A stretch of DNA of 64,000 nucleotides from Nereocystis luetkeana. Its lineage: Eukaryota; Sar; Phaeophyceae; Laminariales; Laminariaceae. Positions within the stretch are counted from its first letter, which is position 1. Every line of letters starts with the position of its first letter. The DNA lies in contig JARUPZ010000005.1 in the NCBI GenBank assembly GCA_031213475.1, positions 11,479,260 through 11,543,259 of the forward strand, in the 5' to 3' direction. The translations under genes were made by a program, and so were the position numbers. The notes below the pieces were generated by a model, which did not search any database, had not been told where the DNA came from, and saw only the letters and a list, made by a program, of their open reading frames with translations. Positions 12,890-24,374 of this stretch are shown one piece after another.

Positions 12890-12890
12890 G

Positions 12891-12936
<46 letters not shown>
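12890..12936 (+). repeat. Poly(A) run in the LINE 3' UTR
   Basis: A run of roughly 45 A residues on the plus strand (poly-T in LINE orientation) interrupts the 3' UTR between the GCGCAAGAGAG and CTAAAAGAGAAG segments. The copies at 20226, 22237 and 26318 have only short mixed A-rich sequence here. It is therefore a local homopolymer expansion, not the LINE tail. Confidence 0.7.
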
Positions 12937-12938
<2 letters not shown>

Positions 12939-13018
12939 AAAAGAGAAGACAAGGGAAGACCACGTTCGAGCCAGCTGCACCAGTTGGTAGCACTAGTAGT
13001 ATGGTCATATTCTACTTC

Positions 13019-16000
13019 CTAGTCGACTTGGTGCCTTTCTACCCTGTCTGCCATCTCCTTCCTACTTTCGTCTACCGCCGTTTCCCTTCTACCCCTCCTG
13101 TTCCCCCCCCTCTCCGCATTCACTCGGTCGGGCTTTATGCCACTTCTCCTGTTGCCCCCTCCCCCCCCGTTCCTTTGGGCACCATCCACGGCGGATGCGC
13201 GGCGCTGTCTACTCATCTCAGCCTCAGCCTCGTGCCACCTCACCATGAACCGTTCGGCTGCTTCAAGGATCCCCCGGTACCACTTCCCCGCCTTTTTGGC
13301 TGCTGTGGACCACAACGCGGTCTCAACTCCAAACACCAAGGGGGCAACTTCCGTTGACCCTTCGGTGGCTCGGAACTCCCTAAGGTCTTCGACTATGCAT
13401 CTATGCCAAGTCTTACACTGTCCGCCTGGTCTCGGGTTCTCCCCACCAGCTATCGTCCCGAGCATTACCCGATTGGGTAATCGCTCCTTGCTTTGCCGTG
13501 CCACGCCCCCCGCAAAGAAGAGCCGCCGTTTGCGAATGGTCGTTTCGATGCTCTCGCAACGTGTCATCTTGAGGGCCTTCGCGTACGAGAGGGTGGCATG
13601 GTCAGTACGAAGTCGGCGCTGGAAGCCAATGACTCGCAACAGGACTTGGTGGTGAGCCGTTCGAAGCTTGGCAAAGTGTTCCGCTCTGAGGGTCCACGTC
13701 ACACACCCGTACAGCAGGGTCTCAATCACCTCGGCCTTCAGCATTCGGACTTTAAGGCTAAGGGGGGCGGTCGTCCTATCATACAACTCCGGGCCGAACC
13801 GTTTGAAGCATGCTCGCATGAGGCGGATCCGTCGGTCGATTTCGAGCGAGAGGTCAGCGTTTTCGTGGATAACGCCGCCTAGGTATAAGAACTGGGTCGT
13901 CTGCTTATACCTCTGACCTGCCGCTTCGATGACGAGCGGTGGTGCGAGGGTTGTCCGGTCTGGTGTTTGTAGGACCATTGTCTCAGTCTTCTTTTCCGAC
14001 ACCGTGAGGCCTGCTGCTTCGAAGACAGTCACGATGACTGTCATCATTTTTGCGAGCCCTTCAGCCGACTTCGAGACAATTCCTGCATCGTCGGCGTACA
14101 ACATGCCCCATACAGACCTTCGCACGCACGCCAATGGCTCCTCCTTCCCTGTTCGAACTACTCCAGCTTCCAAGAGTTGGACCAAATCCCTTACAATGGC
14201 TTCGTCTTGGCTGAAGCGTACTAGTACGACGTGTAACGCAGCAGCGAAGAACACGTTGAACAGTAACGGTGACAGTACACAGCCTTGCCGCAGCCCCTGC
14301 GTGACATCAAACCATTCCGAGAGCTCGCCGTCATCAGTACGCACGCGAGCCCGCATGCCATCGTGGAAATTACGGATAATTCTCAGCATCTTGGTTGGTA
14401 CGCCAAAGCGTGTGAGTACCTTCCATAACAGCTCTCGGTCGACAGAGTCGTACGCTTTCTGCAGATCGATGAAGCACACGTATAAGGGGATTTTCCTCTG
14501 TCGTCCGAGCTCTTGCAGCCGGCGCACGACGAACAACATATCAATCGTTGATCGTGCGGGGCGGAAGCCGCACTGTTCCTCGGGGAGTAGTTCCTCGGTC
14601 TCGCAGTAGTTGCTGAGGCGGGACGCGACGATTTTCAACAACACTTTGCCTGCGTGGGCAACAAGCGAGATCCCTCTATAGTTGTTGCAGTCAGTTCGAT
14701 CCTTCTTTTTGTGAAGGACCTTGATGATCGCATCTTTCCATTGCTGAGGGACTTCTCCTGTTAACCAAACATTGACAAGGATGTTGTGAAAGCGCTGGGC
14801 GAATGCCGGGTGGTCGATTTTTAGGAGTTCGACCGGGAGACCATCTGGCCCGACAGCTTTCCAATTCGACATCCCCTTCAGTGCTTCGGTCATCTCGTCT
14901 ATGGATGGTTCATCTTCAAGCGACAGTTTAGGCGGTCGCGGTGGCAAGAGGTCGATGATCGTGGGATCGAGTTTCAGCGACTTCGTGTTCAAGAGTTTGT
15001 GATAAAACCCCGCCCATCGTTCACGAATTCGCACCTTATCCCGTAGGATCGTGCCATCCTCGTCCCTAATGAACTGTTCGCTCCTCGCTTTAGTCCCTTC
15101 CAATCCTACCGTACTCTTAAGGTGCTTGTAAAAGCCTCTTTGGTCGTTGTTCGCTAGGAGTCGTTCGGTTTCGGCAAGGTACGCTTCGAAGTACGCATGC
15201 AGTCCTGCGGCAATCACCTTCTGCAGGTTCGCACACGCAGATCTCAGGGTCTTCCACGCGGTTCTGTCCCGGGGGTGGGCACGCAAGAATTGTCGTGCAT
15301 CCTCCCTCGCTGTCCATGCTGGCATGAATGCGGCCAAGGTTTCGGCAGACTCACACCATCCATGTCTGCGGTGGCGACGTGCAGGGGGTGGTACCTCTTT
15401 TTCGACCGCATCAATAACAGCCGCAGTGAAAATCTCAACCATACCAGACGTATTACGGGGCTGGATAGGCTGGTTGAGAGTGGAGATGATCCTGGAGACT
15501 ACTCGTTCACGACAATTTCCATCGGACATAAAAAGCTGCCTGTCGAACTCTCGGCGTTTCGTCGGTCTACGTATTTGTCTGTTGGGCGCAAAACGACCAC
15601 CGAGTCGGACTTTAATATACAAGATGTTGTGGTCTGAGTCAGCCTTAGCTGGGGCAGGAGGCTGTGGGACGACTTTCGCATCTTGTACTCTAGGTCGATG
15701 GACTTGACGGGTTAGGATGTAGTCAATCCGCTTACGGTCATTCGGGCCGGTGCCGTTGTAAGTATGCGATATCCCACCCTTGCGCGTGCTGAAAAACGTG
15801 TTGGTGAGAGCCAACTTGCAATTGGTGGCGAACGACAGGAGCCGTCTGCCATTATCGTTACGAACATCACGTCCATACGCTCCCAGCACTCTGCTTTCAT
15901 CATCACCGCACCCTTCCTTCCTCTGTCCAGTTCGCGCGTTGGCATCCATCAGTACAAACAGACACTCTTTCGTCGGGATTTTTTTCACCAAGTACTCCAG

Positions 16001-16750
16001 CTTCTGCCAGAAGATACCTTTCAGTTCGGCGTCCTTGGTACAATCAGTTGGAGCATACGCAACGACGAAATTGACTGCCTCGCATTTGCCAGCCAGCTCA
16101 AAGCGCATAGACATTAGCCGCTCGTCAACGAACTGATGAGTATACACAGACTTACTGCACAACGATTCCTTGACAGCTAGGCCTACTCCGTACAGCCCTT
16201 GCCTGGTGGCTGTTGTTTCCTGTCCTGAACAGAAAACACGATACCCTGCCGCACGGAACGTCGTGCTGCCGGACCTCCGAGTTTCTTGCAGGCCAATGAA
16301 GTCACAGCCGAGTTGCCGTCCCTTCGCCAGTACCCGCTCGTCATGTCCGTACCCGTTCTTCCCCTTTACAGCCAGGGTGCGTACATTGTAGGTCGCTACC
16401 GTCACAAGTGCCTCCTTCTGTCTCTTACGAGCCTCGCGTGCTGCTTTCTTTGCCAGCCGACGTGAGGCTCGTCCCCGCCTTCTTTTTTTCTTTTTTTGTT
16501 TCTTTTTTTTCGCTATGGCGAAAGTGGCTCTCCGTTTCGTAGCCCGGTACGCGCCTTGGTTCCCGTTGGCTGGGTGCAGCCGTCCCAACCCACGCCGACA
16601 ATCCCATCCTTCCTGTCGTGCATGCATACCCACGCTGTGGCCAGCCTCTCCACTCCACCGGCTGCCCACGTAGCGCTCTCTGCTGTGGTGATGTACCCGT
16701 CCCGCCTGAGGGATGAACTCCTCGGCGTCGGGGTTAAGAAGAAAAAACAT
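13019..16750 (-). CDS. LINE ORF: AP-like endonuclease plus reverse transcriptase
   Basis: The protein is about 1,243 residues long from the ATG at 16750; an upstream GTG at 16759 is in frame. A basic, NLS-like segment (KKKKQKKKKRRRGR) precedes an endonuclease/exonuclease/phosphatase domain at about residues 117-385. Its signature motifs NVRTL, QETR, YAPTD, DANARTG, RIDYIL and SDHN are all present. The reverse transcriptase follows, with LHKKKDR, FRPARST, FIDLQKAYDSVD, QGLRQGCVLSP and the catalytic YADD (about residues 888-891). No RNase H domain is visible. The enzyme nicks target DNA and primes reverse transcription of its own RNA there. The frame is intact, so this copy may be functional. 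The clade (RTE-, CR1- or Jockey-like) cannot be decided by eye. Confidence 0.9.
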   Translation of the reverse strand: MFFLLNPDAEEFIPQAGRVHHHSRERYVGSRWSGEAGHSVGMHARQEGWDCRRGLGRLHPANGNQGAYRATKRRATFAIAKKKKQKKKKRRRGRASRRLAKKAAREARKRQKEALVTVATYNVRTLAVKGKNGYGHDERVLAKGRQLGCDFIGLQETRRSGSTTFRAAGYRVFCSGQETTATRQGLYGVGLAVKESLCSKSVYTHQFVDERLMSMRFELAGKCEAVNFVVAYAPTDCTKDAELKGIFWQKLEYLVKKIPTKECLFVLMDANARTGQRKEGCGDDESRVLGAYGRDVRNDNGRRLLSFATNCKLALTNTFFSTRKGGISHTYNGTGPNDRKRIDYILTRQVHRPRVQDAKVVPQPPAPAKADSDHNILYIKVRLGGRFAPNRQIRRPTKRREFDRQLFMSDGNCRERVVSRIISTLNQPIQPRNTSGMVEIFTAAVIDAVEKEVPPPARRHRRHGWCESAETLAAFMPAWTAREDARQFLRAHPRDRTAWKTLRSACANLQKVIAAGLHAYFEAYLAETERLLANNDQRGFYKHLKSTVGLEGTKARSEQFIRDEDGTILRDKVRIRERWAGFYHKLLNTKSLKLDPTIIDLLPPRPPKLSLEDEPSIDEMTEALKGMSNWKAVGPDGLPVELLKIDHPAFAQRFHNILVNVWLTGEVPQQWKDAIIKVLHKKKDRTDCNNYRGISLVAHAGKVLLKIVASRLSNYCETEELLPEEQCGFRPARSTIDMLFVVRRLQELGRQRKIPLYVCFIDLQKAYDSVDRELLWKVLTRFGVPTKMLRIIRNFHDGMRARVRTDDGELSEWFDVTQGLRQGCVLSPLLFNVFFAAALHVVLVRFSQDEAIVRDLVQLLEAGVVRTGKEEPLACVRRSVWGMLYADDAGIVSKSAEGLAKMMTVIVTVFEAAGLTVSEKKTETMVLQTPDRTTLAPPLVIEAAGQRYKQTTQFLYLGGVIHENADLSLEIDRRIRLMRACFKRFGPELYDRTTAPLSLKVRMLKAEVIETLLYGCVTWTLRAEHFAKLRTAHHQVLLRVIGFQRRLRTDHATLSYAKALKMTRCESIETTIRKRRLFFAGGVARQSKERLPNRVMLGTIAGGENPRPGGQCKTWHRCIVEDLREFRATEGSTEVAPLVFGVETALWSTAAKKAGKWYRGILEAAERFMVRWHEAEAEMSRQRRASAVDGAQRNGGGGGNRRSGIKPDRVNAERGGNRRGRRETAVDESRKEMADRVERHQVD

Positions 16751-16930
16751 CACCACCACCCCACGCGGTCCTTAAAGCGAGCAGGCCACCAGCCGGACCG
16801 CGCAAGGTTCCCTACCTACGTAGTCCGAAGCTCGATGTTCGTGTGACTGTCGCTAGACCGCTGCAGGTCCTGGCAGACTTCCTCGGCCCACCCCAAGGAC
16901 GGGGCAGGCCGGTACGTGGTATTGGCCAGT

Positions 16931-17474
16931 ACACGCAGGGAAGGAGAATTGGTTCGATGAAGTTAGTGGTATTCGATGAATTATGTCAGCTTTTTCATTT
17001 TGAATGGATAACGCCCTGCACATTGTCAGAATAGAGAAGGCAAATAAAATAATACTGGTAATTTGATAAGTCACTTGGCATTCCGTGGATTTTATCGAAA
17101 ACGGCCGTGCGCGCAAAATTTTGCTTCGCTCGCCAATCTGAACCCGGCTACAGCCCCTAACACGGCCAAGCCGCTCGGATTGAAGCTTCCCTCGTCTTTA
17201 AAACGCGGCCGGGTTATTCTACCTTGTTCCTCTAAAAAACGTTTGTGGCTATTATTCTAGTGGGGAAGTTTTATTTCTCTCCGAGAGGGGTTTTTCAATG
17301 GTTTCGAAACGGCCGCTTCCGATCAAACAGTTCATTTTCCTATATTTTTTTTGAAGAACTGAGCGCGCAGCAGGATGAATACTTCCAATAATATCGGATG
17401 GCGCCCTAGTTACACGTCAAGAACGTTGGCAACTTCGTAGTAGCTGATTGAAGGGTACGGAAGTTAATATCCTC
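16931..17474. other. No supportable gene
   Basis: This is anonymous sequence between the 5' end of the LINE and a truncated LINE copy. No motif or shared repeat was recognised. Confidence 0.4.
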
Positions 17475-17966
17475 TACGTTTTCCTTGTTACTTTTTCCCT
17501 TGGTTCTTTGTCTTACTCTGTTTACAAGCAGTGGTGTTTTTTCTTATTTTATTTTTCTTCCTTTCTTTTCTCCAGCTCGATATTTTTCAAGTGTTGGCCA
17601 CCTCGCCTGCGGGAGGGGGGGGGGGGGGGGGGCACGACAGATTGTTTCTCCTAGATTTTGCTTTCATTTCCTTTTTTTTTTCTCTTTCGATTCGTCTACC
17701 TTGTTTTTGTTTTCTCTTGGATTGTTTCTTTTCGTTTCACTATTTCATAGATTGCGTATGTCGTGCCCGTCGTACCTAGTATGATGACATGGCTTGGCAT
17801 TGCCCACTGCAGTGGATACTGCACACGTGGCAACGTAGTATCTCTGTGGCGTAGCTTTGTGACCACATAACTTGTATCTCTTCTAGGATTGAAGAATCGG
17901 CACGGACACTGGTTGTGCTGGATGTAGACGGGTAGAAATAACGGTTTAATGTGAAGAGCACACACA
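17475..17966 (+). mobile_element. 5'-truncated LINE copy
   Basis: The block matches the last 490 bases or so of the LINE 3' UTR, in the opposite orientation to the full element. It starts near TTTCCTTGTTACTTT and ends with GTGAAGAGCACACACACAC. The G homopolymer in the middle has expanded to about 18 residues (17617-17634). It has no coding sequence. Confidence 0.8.
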
Positions 17967-20225
17967 CACTCGATCTGTGCCGTGATGGAGAGGTATTTAG
18001 GGGTGCGGCTCCCGGATATATATACACGTCCCACGTTCCGAGAAAAAATGTGTCGAACAACCCAACGAAACTTGACGATTGGTCGGTCCAAGAAGAACAC
18101 CACCAGGGTTTCCATACCGGTATCGTGGGGTTACCTCATGGAGGGTATGTATAGCGGTCACATGACATCCCAAATTCGCTGTCACGAAGAGACGCGACGT
18201 CGGGGTTGTGACCGATGAGCTCCCTGCGGCATGTATCATACGGACCAAAAAATATTACCAGGTAGATGTCGAAAGTATAGAGATCAGCAACGAACAAAAC
18301 AGCCTGGAAGATTCGGCATGCGTGTGCATGACCGGCACAGGGCGAAAGCACAAATAAACTCACGCAGACTATCTGTTTATTATCTTGCTTCACCGAATGA
18401 TCTTGGGAGGAACACCCCACCCCCCCCTTCCCCCCCTCCCAAGTCACTAGGGCAACAGCACAGTTCGCCTTGCGGCTCTTTCGGCAATATTACATTATTA
18501 TATTTCAGGAAGCACCACTGCCACTTGGGTAAACCACCTCGTATCCTGCAGATAGCGAACAAGTGCAAATCAACATTCGCCGAATTCAAATTACAGGTCG
18601 AAATATAATGTCGACGCCTCCTTTACGGCGTTGCTCATTATCAACAACTAGCGCGCGCCAAATAATGTCCCAACACTGGCGGGACGCCCACAGTAGATGA
18701 TTTCCAGCAAACAGTAATAAAAAATTATTCAATGCGCAAAAGCACACGGAGAGGAAGCCAACGCTAACCCTAACATCCCTGAAGTGAAAAAAAGAACTCT
18801 CGTCAGCACACCACACGTGTCAACTATCAAAACCTGCTTGCCTCACTCTTTTGACGTGCGGCCGGCGAAAATTCAAGTCTTCGAATACACACAGAACCCA
18901 CTCCGTAGCAGACGTCGTCTGCGGTTGGTCAGCTAAGAAGCCACGAGTTGAAGGAAGTCCCAGCCCATTCCTTCGCTACCCCATTTCCCGGAAAAAGAGG
19001 TCGCCAAGCTTGCGCGAAGCACTCTTTGCGCTTGACTTGAACGCAAGCTCCAAAGGCGTTTAGCTCCTTAGACGCATCGAAGCACGCCTGGGCAACAAGC
19101 AAGAAAGAGAGTGGTACAGCAGCATTGTCAGCTGCCACTTTGACATGTCTTCGGAGTGACGTGCCGACGTGTAGTTGCTTACAACATACAGCTGCACGCC
19201 CATAGCTCTGCTGTACATATGATCTACCAGTATTTACCTTGTAGGTGACAACCTTGATCAAATAATGTTACCCGTAATACACGTGCTAGACTACGCGTAA
19301 TACCGCTACACTCCCTAGGATATACAACGAGTACTATGAACATGAAATCCAGTCTCCAGTATGTACTATAGGGTGTAGTGGTAACTGCGAGCTGTGAACT
19401 ACGCCAGGACACCAGGTTCCAGGACCTGGCTAAACTTTGATCGACTACGTAGGGTCAGGCGGCTATTCCACGAGCATGCACCTATTTTGTAAAACTGTAG
19501 GCGAGAATATAAGGACTGTCGGAGTATGAATATGAACACTACAAGGTCGTTACTATTCCGGCGATAGAGGTTGTCGGCAGTACAAGTGCCCATGTTACGT
19601 ACAACGATACCTGGTACAACGTATCACCAAATATACTGGTTCGCAGCACTGATGCATAATAATACTCATGCACCGGTACTATATGCCTGCGGCCTTCCGT
19701 CGTGTCGAAGCTACGACAACCACAGGCAGCACCAGCTCCACTCGGCCAACCCGCTCTGTTTACGCCGTGAATACCTCATCTATTTATACAATACGTTGTG
19801 ACACACAACAAAAGGCTCGACGGCAACATCTCCACCCGGGTCGTACAGGTACTATTTTTGGAGTGTTTTCAGGTACATACAAACGCCAGGTGCATCACGC
19901 AAGGACGACGACAGTTGATCATATCAGGTATACCAGTGAAGTAATGTTGTGAGTACTATGATGTGAGTCTACTCCTGCTGTACAAGGTAGTCTACTATAC
20001 GTACGAGTAGTCCATGACATATTCACGGATGGAAAAATATTAACTATTAATACGAGTACTGCTGCTGTTGCTGCACTGCTGCTGTAGAAGACGTAATACA
20101 AGCTACCAGCCTAGCGCGAAAGATGGTCCCCGTTGTACAAAATGTTCCCTTTATCGGGCATCCATACTCAAACTGGTACGTACTGGTACAGGTCTCCTAT
20201 AATACCTGGTGAACTGCACGATGGT
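17967..20225. other. No supportable gene
   Basis: Unidentified DNA. It contains a poly-C/CT tract near 18416-18442, a two-unit telomere-like CTAACCCTAAC at about 18762, and TACC(A/T)GGTA motifs at 18256 and 19608. No ORF carries a domain that I recognise. Confidence 0.4.
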
Positions 20226-21220
20226 ATATGTGTGTGTGTGTTCTTCACATTAAACCGTTCTTTCTACCCGTCGACATCCAGCACAACCAGTGTCCGTGCC
20301 GATTCTTCAATCCTAGAAGAGATACAAGTTCTGTGGTCACAAAGCTACGCCACAGAGATACTACGTTGCCACGTGTGCAGTGTGCACTGCAGTGGGCAAT
20401 CCAAAGCCATGTCATCATACCACTATATACGACAGGCACGACATACGCAATCTATGAAATAGTGAAACGAAAAGAAACAATCAAAGAGAAAACAAAAACA
20501 AGGTAGACAAATCGAAAGAGAAAAAGAAGAAAAATGAAAGCAAAATCTAAGAGAAACAATCTGTCGTGCCCCCCCCCCCGCAGGCGAGGTGGCCAACACT
20601 TGAAAAAGAACGAGCTGAAGAAAAGTAAGTAAAAAAAAAAAAAAAAAAAACACCACTGCTTGTAAACAGAGTAAGACAAAGGACCAAGGAAAAAAGTAAC
20701 AAGGAAAAATAACAAAGGGGAAATAACAGGCCGACCAAAGCCCAAAGCACCTTCCAGGTGACGGCAGCAGCTTGTGGTACGAGTAGTATAGCCAGGTTCT
20801 CCTTGCTAATCCGCCTGGTACCTTGCTACCCAGACTGCCGTCTCCGCCCTGCGTTCGTCAACTATGCCCAGCCCCTTGACGTCAGACAATACGAAACGAG
20901 CATAGCAGGTTCGTCTTCGAACCACGCCACACGGCTCCTTCAGTACGGCTTATCAATCAGAAAAGGAAGAGGAAGAGAAAAAAATAAACATGAAAATCAC
21001 GGAGAGTCAGCTCAAGAAAGAAAAACAAAAACAAAAACAAGAAGAGAAGACAAGGGAAGACCACGTTCGAACCAGCTGCACCGGTTGGTAGCACTAGTAG
21101 TATGGTCATGTTCTACTTTCTAGTCGGTGGGTGCCTTGCTACCCTGTCTGCCATCTCCTTCCTACGTTCGTCTACCGCCGTTTCCCTTCTATCCCTCCTG
21201 TTCCCCCCCCTCTCCGCATA
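20226..21220 (-). mobile_element. 5'-truncated LINE copy
   Basis: This is a nearly complete copy of the LINE 3' UTR plus the last few dozen codons of the ORF. The (AC)n tail lies at the left end (20228-20242). It is truncated at 21219, just beyond the poly-C tract (poly-G in LINE RNA), at CCCTCTCCGCA. The copy at 26318-27298 stops at the same point. Confidence 0.85.
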
Positions 21221-21575
21221 TCAAGACAAACCAACTTGGAATTAGAGTTCAGATACATACCGAAAGTACATGCTGTATTTAGTGATGGTTCGATTGACTG
21301 TTGTTGAAGATTGGAGGTGTGATACTCTCGCGGGCGGAGCCTTCACCGGGCCTTCGTACCACACTCCACCAGCACCAAGAGCAGGATAAGAACATATGGC
21401 ATTGCCGATACCTACACCGGCCGCGCTCGTTTCTCGCACACGGTTCTAATATGGTGCATTGAAGTCTGCTAGCAAACATGTCGCAGCAACGCAGGGTACA
21501 ACAAAAAGGCCAGGAGAACAAACACACACACCTGATTCCGAAAAGCACGGTATGTGACAGGAACCCCTGCGTTCG

Positions 21576-21883
21576 GTGGTCGTCGATACGTCGCCAAAGG
21601 CGACGCCCGCGATCACCGCTGCCAGGCTAACCCCGCATAGACCAGGATGCGCACTCGCAGCTGCCTTCCTCACTTTCAAAGACAACCCACTGGGCAATGC
21701 AAGAGGGTGGTCCTCATGCTCACAGAAAGTCTGGGTGACTGCTGTGGCCGCGTCGAATGCAAACTCCCGCGTCCTGGGAGAATAGTGCTCCGCAACCAGC
21801 TCCAGCTGACGGTAAATGGCAAGTTCCTCGCCGTTCTTGAACGCTTCGAGGGCCATGACTTCCGGGTATGCCGGCTGCGCCAT
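21576..21883 (-). CDS. Candidate host exon, unidentified protein
   Basis: From an ATG at 21883 the minus strand stays open for more than 100 codons with a consistent coding-like composition. The translation begins MAQPAYPEVMALEAF, is rich in Ala and Glu, and contains a short hydrophobic stretch (GVSLAAVIAGVAFGDV) near its end. It resembles no element in the window and is flanked by truncated LINE copies on both sides. I do not recognise the family. The 3' boundary is arbitrary because no unambiguous splice donor can be chosen. It could be a first exon or a stranded gene fragment. Confidence 0.3.
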
Positions 21884-22236
21884 GGTGGTTTCTGGTGTGA
21901 GCTGGTGGTGTCTGCTACGTGGTGCCACAGGGCAAGACTTGCCGTCGTTTGCTCGTGTCACCAAAACCGAGGGTTCGAGATTTTGGACCCCCCCTTAGCA
22001 CCCAACCTCCTCCTCCTTTTCATAACCCACATGCTCCCGTCGCACAAATGAGGAACAGAGTTACGTGAGGTCAGGCTTGGGCGGGCCTTCTTTTTGTTTC
22101 ATCGCGTGTGTCCTCCACGGTCCTTTGGTTGCACGCGGTCTGAATTCTATCCGATGAGGTTCGTTCGTTTTTTCGTTTAGTTTCAGTTTGATATTTTTTA
22201 AGTGATTATTTAGTGGGTTCTGTATGGGTTAAGTCT

Positions 22237-23165
22237 CTCCACGAAAGTAGGAAGGAGATGGCAGACAGGGTAGCAAGGCACCAAGTCGACTAGGAAGTAG
22301 AATATGACCATACTACTAGTGCTACCAACTGGTGCAGCTGGCTCGAACGTGGTCTTCCCTTGTCTTCTCTTTTAGTTTCGTTTCTTTCTTGCGCTGACTC
22401 TCCGTGATTTTCATTTCATTTTTTCTCTTCCTCTTCCTTTTCTGATTGATAAGCCGTACTCAAGGAGCCGTGTGGCGTGGTTGGAAGACGAACCTGCTCT
22501 GCTCGGCTCGTATTGTCTGACGCCAAGGGGCTGGGCATAGTTGACGAACGCAGGGCGGAGACGGCAGTCTGGGTAGCAAGGTACCAGGCGGATTAGCAGG
22601 GAGAACCTGGCTATACTACTCGTACCACAAGCTGCTGCCGCCACCTAGAAGGTGCTTTGGGCTTTGGTCTGCCTGTTATTTCCCCTTTGTTATTTTTCCT
22701 TGTTACTTTCTCCTTGGTTCTTTGTCTTACTCTGTTCACAAGCAGTGGTGTCTTTTGTTATTTCTTCTTTTTTCCAGCTCGTTCTTTTTCAAGTGTAGGC
22801 CACCTCGCCTGCGGGGGGGGGGGCACGACAGATTGTTTCTCTTAGATTTTGCTTTCATTTTTCTTCTTTTTCTTTTTCGACTTGTCTACCTTGTTTTTGT
22901 TTTCTCTTTGATTGTTTCTTTTCGTTTCACTATTTCATAGATTGCGTATGTCGTGCCTGTCGTATCTAGTATGATGACATGGCTTTGCATTGCCCACTGC
23001 AGTTCACACTGCACACGTGGCAACGTAGTATCTCTGTGGCGTAGCTTTGTGACCACAGAACTTGTATCTCTTCTAGGATGGAAGAATCGGCACGGACACT
23101 GGTTGTGCTGGATGTCGACGGGTAGAAAGAACGGTTTAATGTGAAGAACACACACACACACACAC
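22237..23165 (+). mobile_element. 5'-truncated LINE copy
   Basis: Full-length copy of the LINE 3' UTR in inverted orientation relative to the master element. It starts within the C-terminal codons (AAAGTAGGAAGGAGATGG) and ends in about ten AC repeats (23146-23165). It is very close to the 3' UTR at 12105-13018, including the variant CTAGAAGGTGC, but lacks the poly(A) expansion. That suggests a recent shared source. Confidence 0.85.
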
Positions 23166-23274
23166 AGACAATGGCTGACCGCAGCTAGCGCAGAGTATTC
23201 ATGGGGCTCTCTTCTGCGCGTCGACGAAGGAGCACCGACGAAGAAGACCGATCCCACCTGATGAGAGTAATCAC

Positions 23275-23560
23275 ACCGCTATTATCGTAGTGGAACTTTG
23301 TTGCGTAGGGCGTTGTAGCGTGACCAGTTGGTGACGGATCTCACTCCTCGAGGCACGGACACCTATCTACAACTCAGGCCGATGCTAGCGGGACCACTGC
23401 ACGGATGGTCTCCGCGAGCGCTCCTGCTGTAGTGACGGTTCGGTGCCGGGTGGACGATATTTCGTGATCAAACCGAGGCACATACCAGGGACTCGATACG
23501 ATTGAACCCCCGCTGAATTTGGTGAACTGCCGAAATTTCAGGAAAAAACGGAATATAGTA
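23275..23560 (+). repeat. Left arm of a large inverted repeat
   Basis: The arm is matched in inverted orientation by 25170-25445. Shared landmarks are GGCCGATG, GTGCCGGGTGGACGAT and the CGCTGAATT...GGTGAA...GCCGAA series. The right arm keeps a longer open frame on its minus strand and looks less decayed. The arms bracket about 1.6 kb holding a SINE and a host-like exon. This could be a long-TIR element or two inverted copies of an unknown repeat. Confidence 0.5.
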
Positions 23561-24082
23561 GGTGAAGAACATGACTATTCATAGTCACTTCGGATCCTAT
23601 TGAGGAAAAGGTTATTAGAAAAACACAAATATTGAAAAGAAAAGAAAAGAAAAAGCTCAGCACAACAAACACGCGAGCGCAACCAATGAGGCGAACGACT
23701 ACACGCGTTCTCCCCAGGTCAACGCGGCCGGCGGCCGATTATTTCTGCCGGCACCGTCAAGGAGGCTATCGCTCTTGGGGTGACTCGCCTGATTGCCGCA
23801 GCCCAGAAGCCCCATGCCGGAAGCAGCGACGGGGATAAAACAATGGAACATGTAGCAACAGAACTTTTGAGCGAAGTCAGCCCTGATCGGTGCTCCTGTA
23901 GTTCAGGAGAAATATATATATATTATCGGAGAAATATATACGAAATACCGCGTTTGGGACGGCCTTGTCATTGTATTTGTCACCGTGGGTGTGCTACTTT
24001 GTTCCAGGGACCGTCGCACCTCCCGCTGCGGTTGCTCCCGGGGCCCTGCCTCTCAGGATTGTTGGATCTCGCCTCTGAAGCA

Positions 24083-24163
24083 TTTAGAACCGCAGTCCCG
24101 TTTGAGGACAAAACTACTTGAAATTTGACTGGTTTGTCCCCAGAACGGGACTGCGGTTCTAAA
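24083..24163. repeat. 85-bp near-perfect palindrome, copy 2
   Basis: Same foldback as at 3358-3442. The arms start with TTTAGAACCGCAGTCCCG and end with its inverse, with GGACAAA/TTTGTCC further in. The loop region (ACTACTTGAAATTTGACTGG) differs from copy 1, while the outer arms are conserved. Confidence 0.6.
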
Positions 24164-24374
24164 AGGGTTAACGACACACCTTAAGTTTGCGTAGCTTGCT
24201 TTGGCTTCAGGTTCAAGCCACGTCGAGTCGGGACAACTCCCAAATTGAAACAAATTCTCCAACGCTGTGCAGCCACGTTTCTGACCCGTTTCTCGTCTGT
24301 ATGGGTCGTGTCGCCTAGAATAAGTTTTGGATTCACGGGTTCGGTTGAGTGTACCTCCGTACGTTGATCCCACC

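Larger units (their letters stand above)
12105..16930 (-). mobile_element. Non-LTR retrotransposon (LINE), near full length
   Basis: Read on the minus strand, the element has a 5' region (about 16930-16751), a single long endonuclease-reverse transcriptase ORF, and a 3' UTR of about 0.9 kb that ends at 12105-12127 in an (AC)n tail rather than poly(A). The 3' UTR recurs as 5'-truncated copies at 17475-17966, 20226-21220, 22237-23165, 25838-26150, 26318-27298, 27303-27545 and 29065-29420. This is what target-primed reverse transcription with early termination produces. The exact 5' end is uncertain and no clear target duplication was found. Confidence 0.85.

Noticed and set aside
13137-16391. 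Plus-strand open frames opposite the LINE ORF
   Set aside because: The minus strand carries endonuclease and RT motifs throughout; plus-strand frames have none and are shadows.
23718-23930. Plus-strand exon after TTCTCCCCAG
   Set aside because: A plausible acceptor and a coding-like phase exist, but the frame is ambiguous, the downstream part runs into AT repeats and no homology is recognised.
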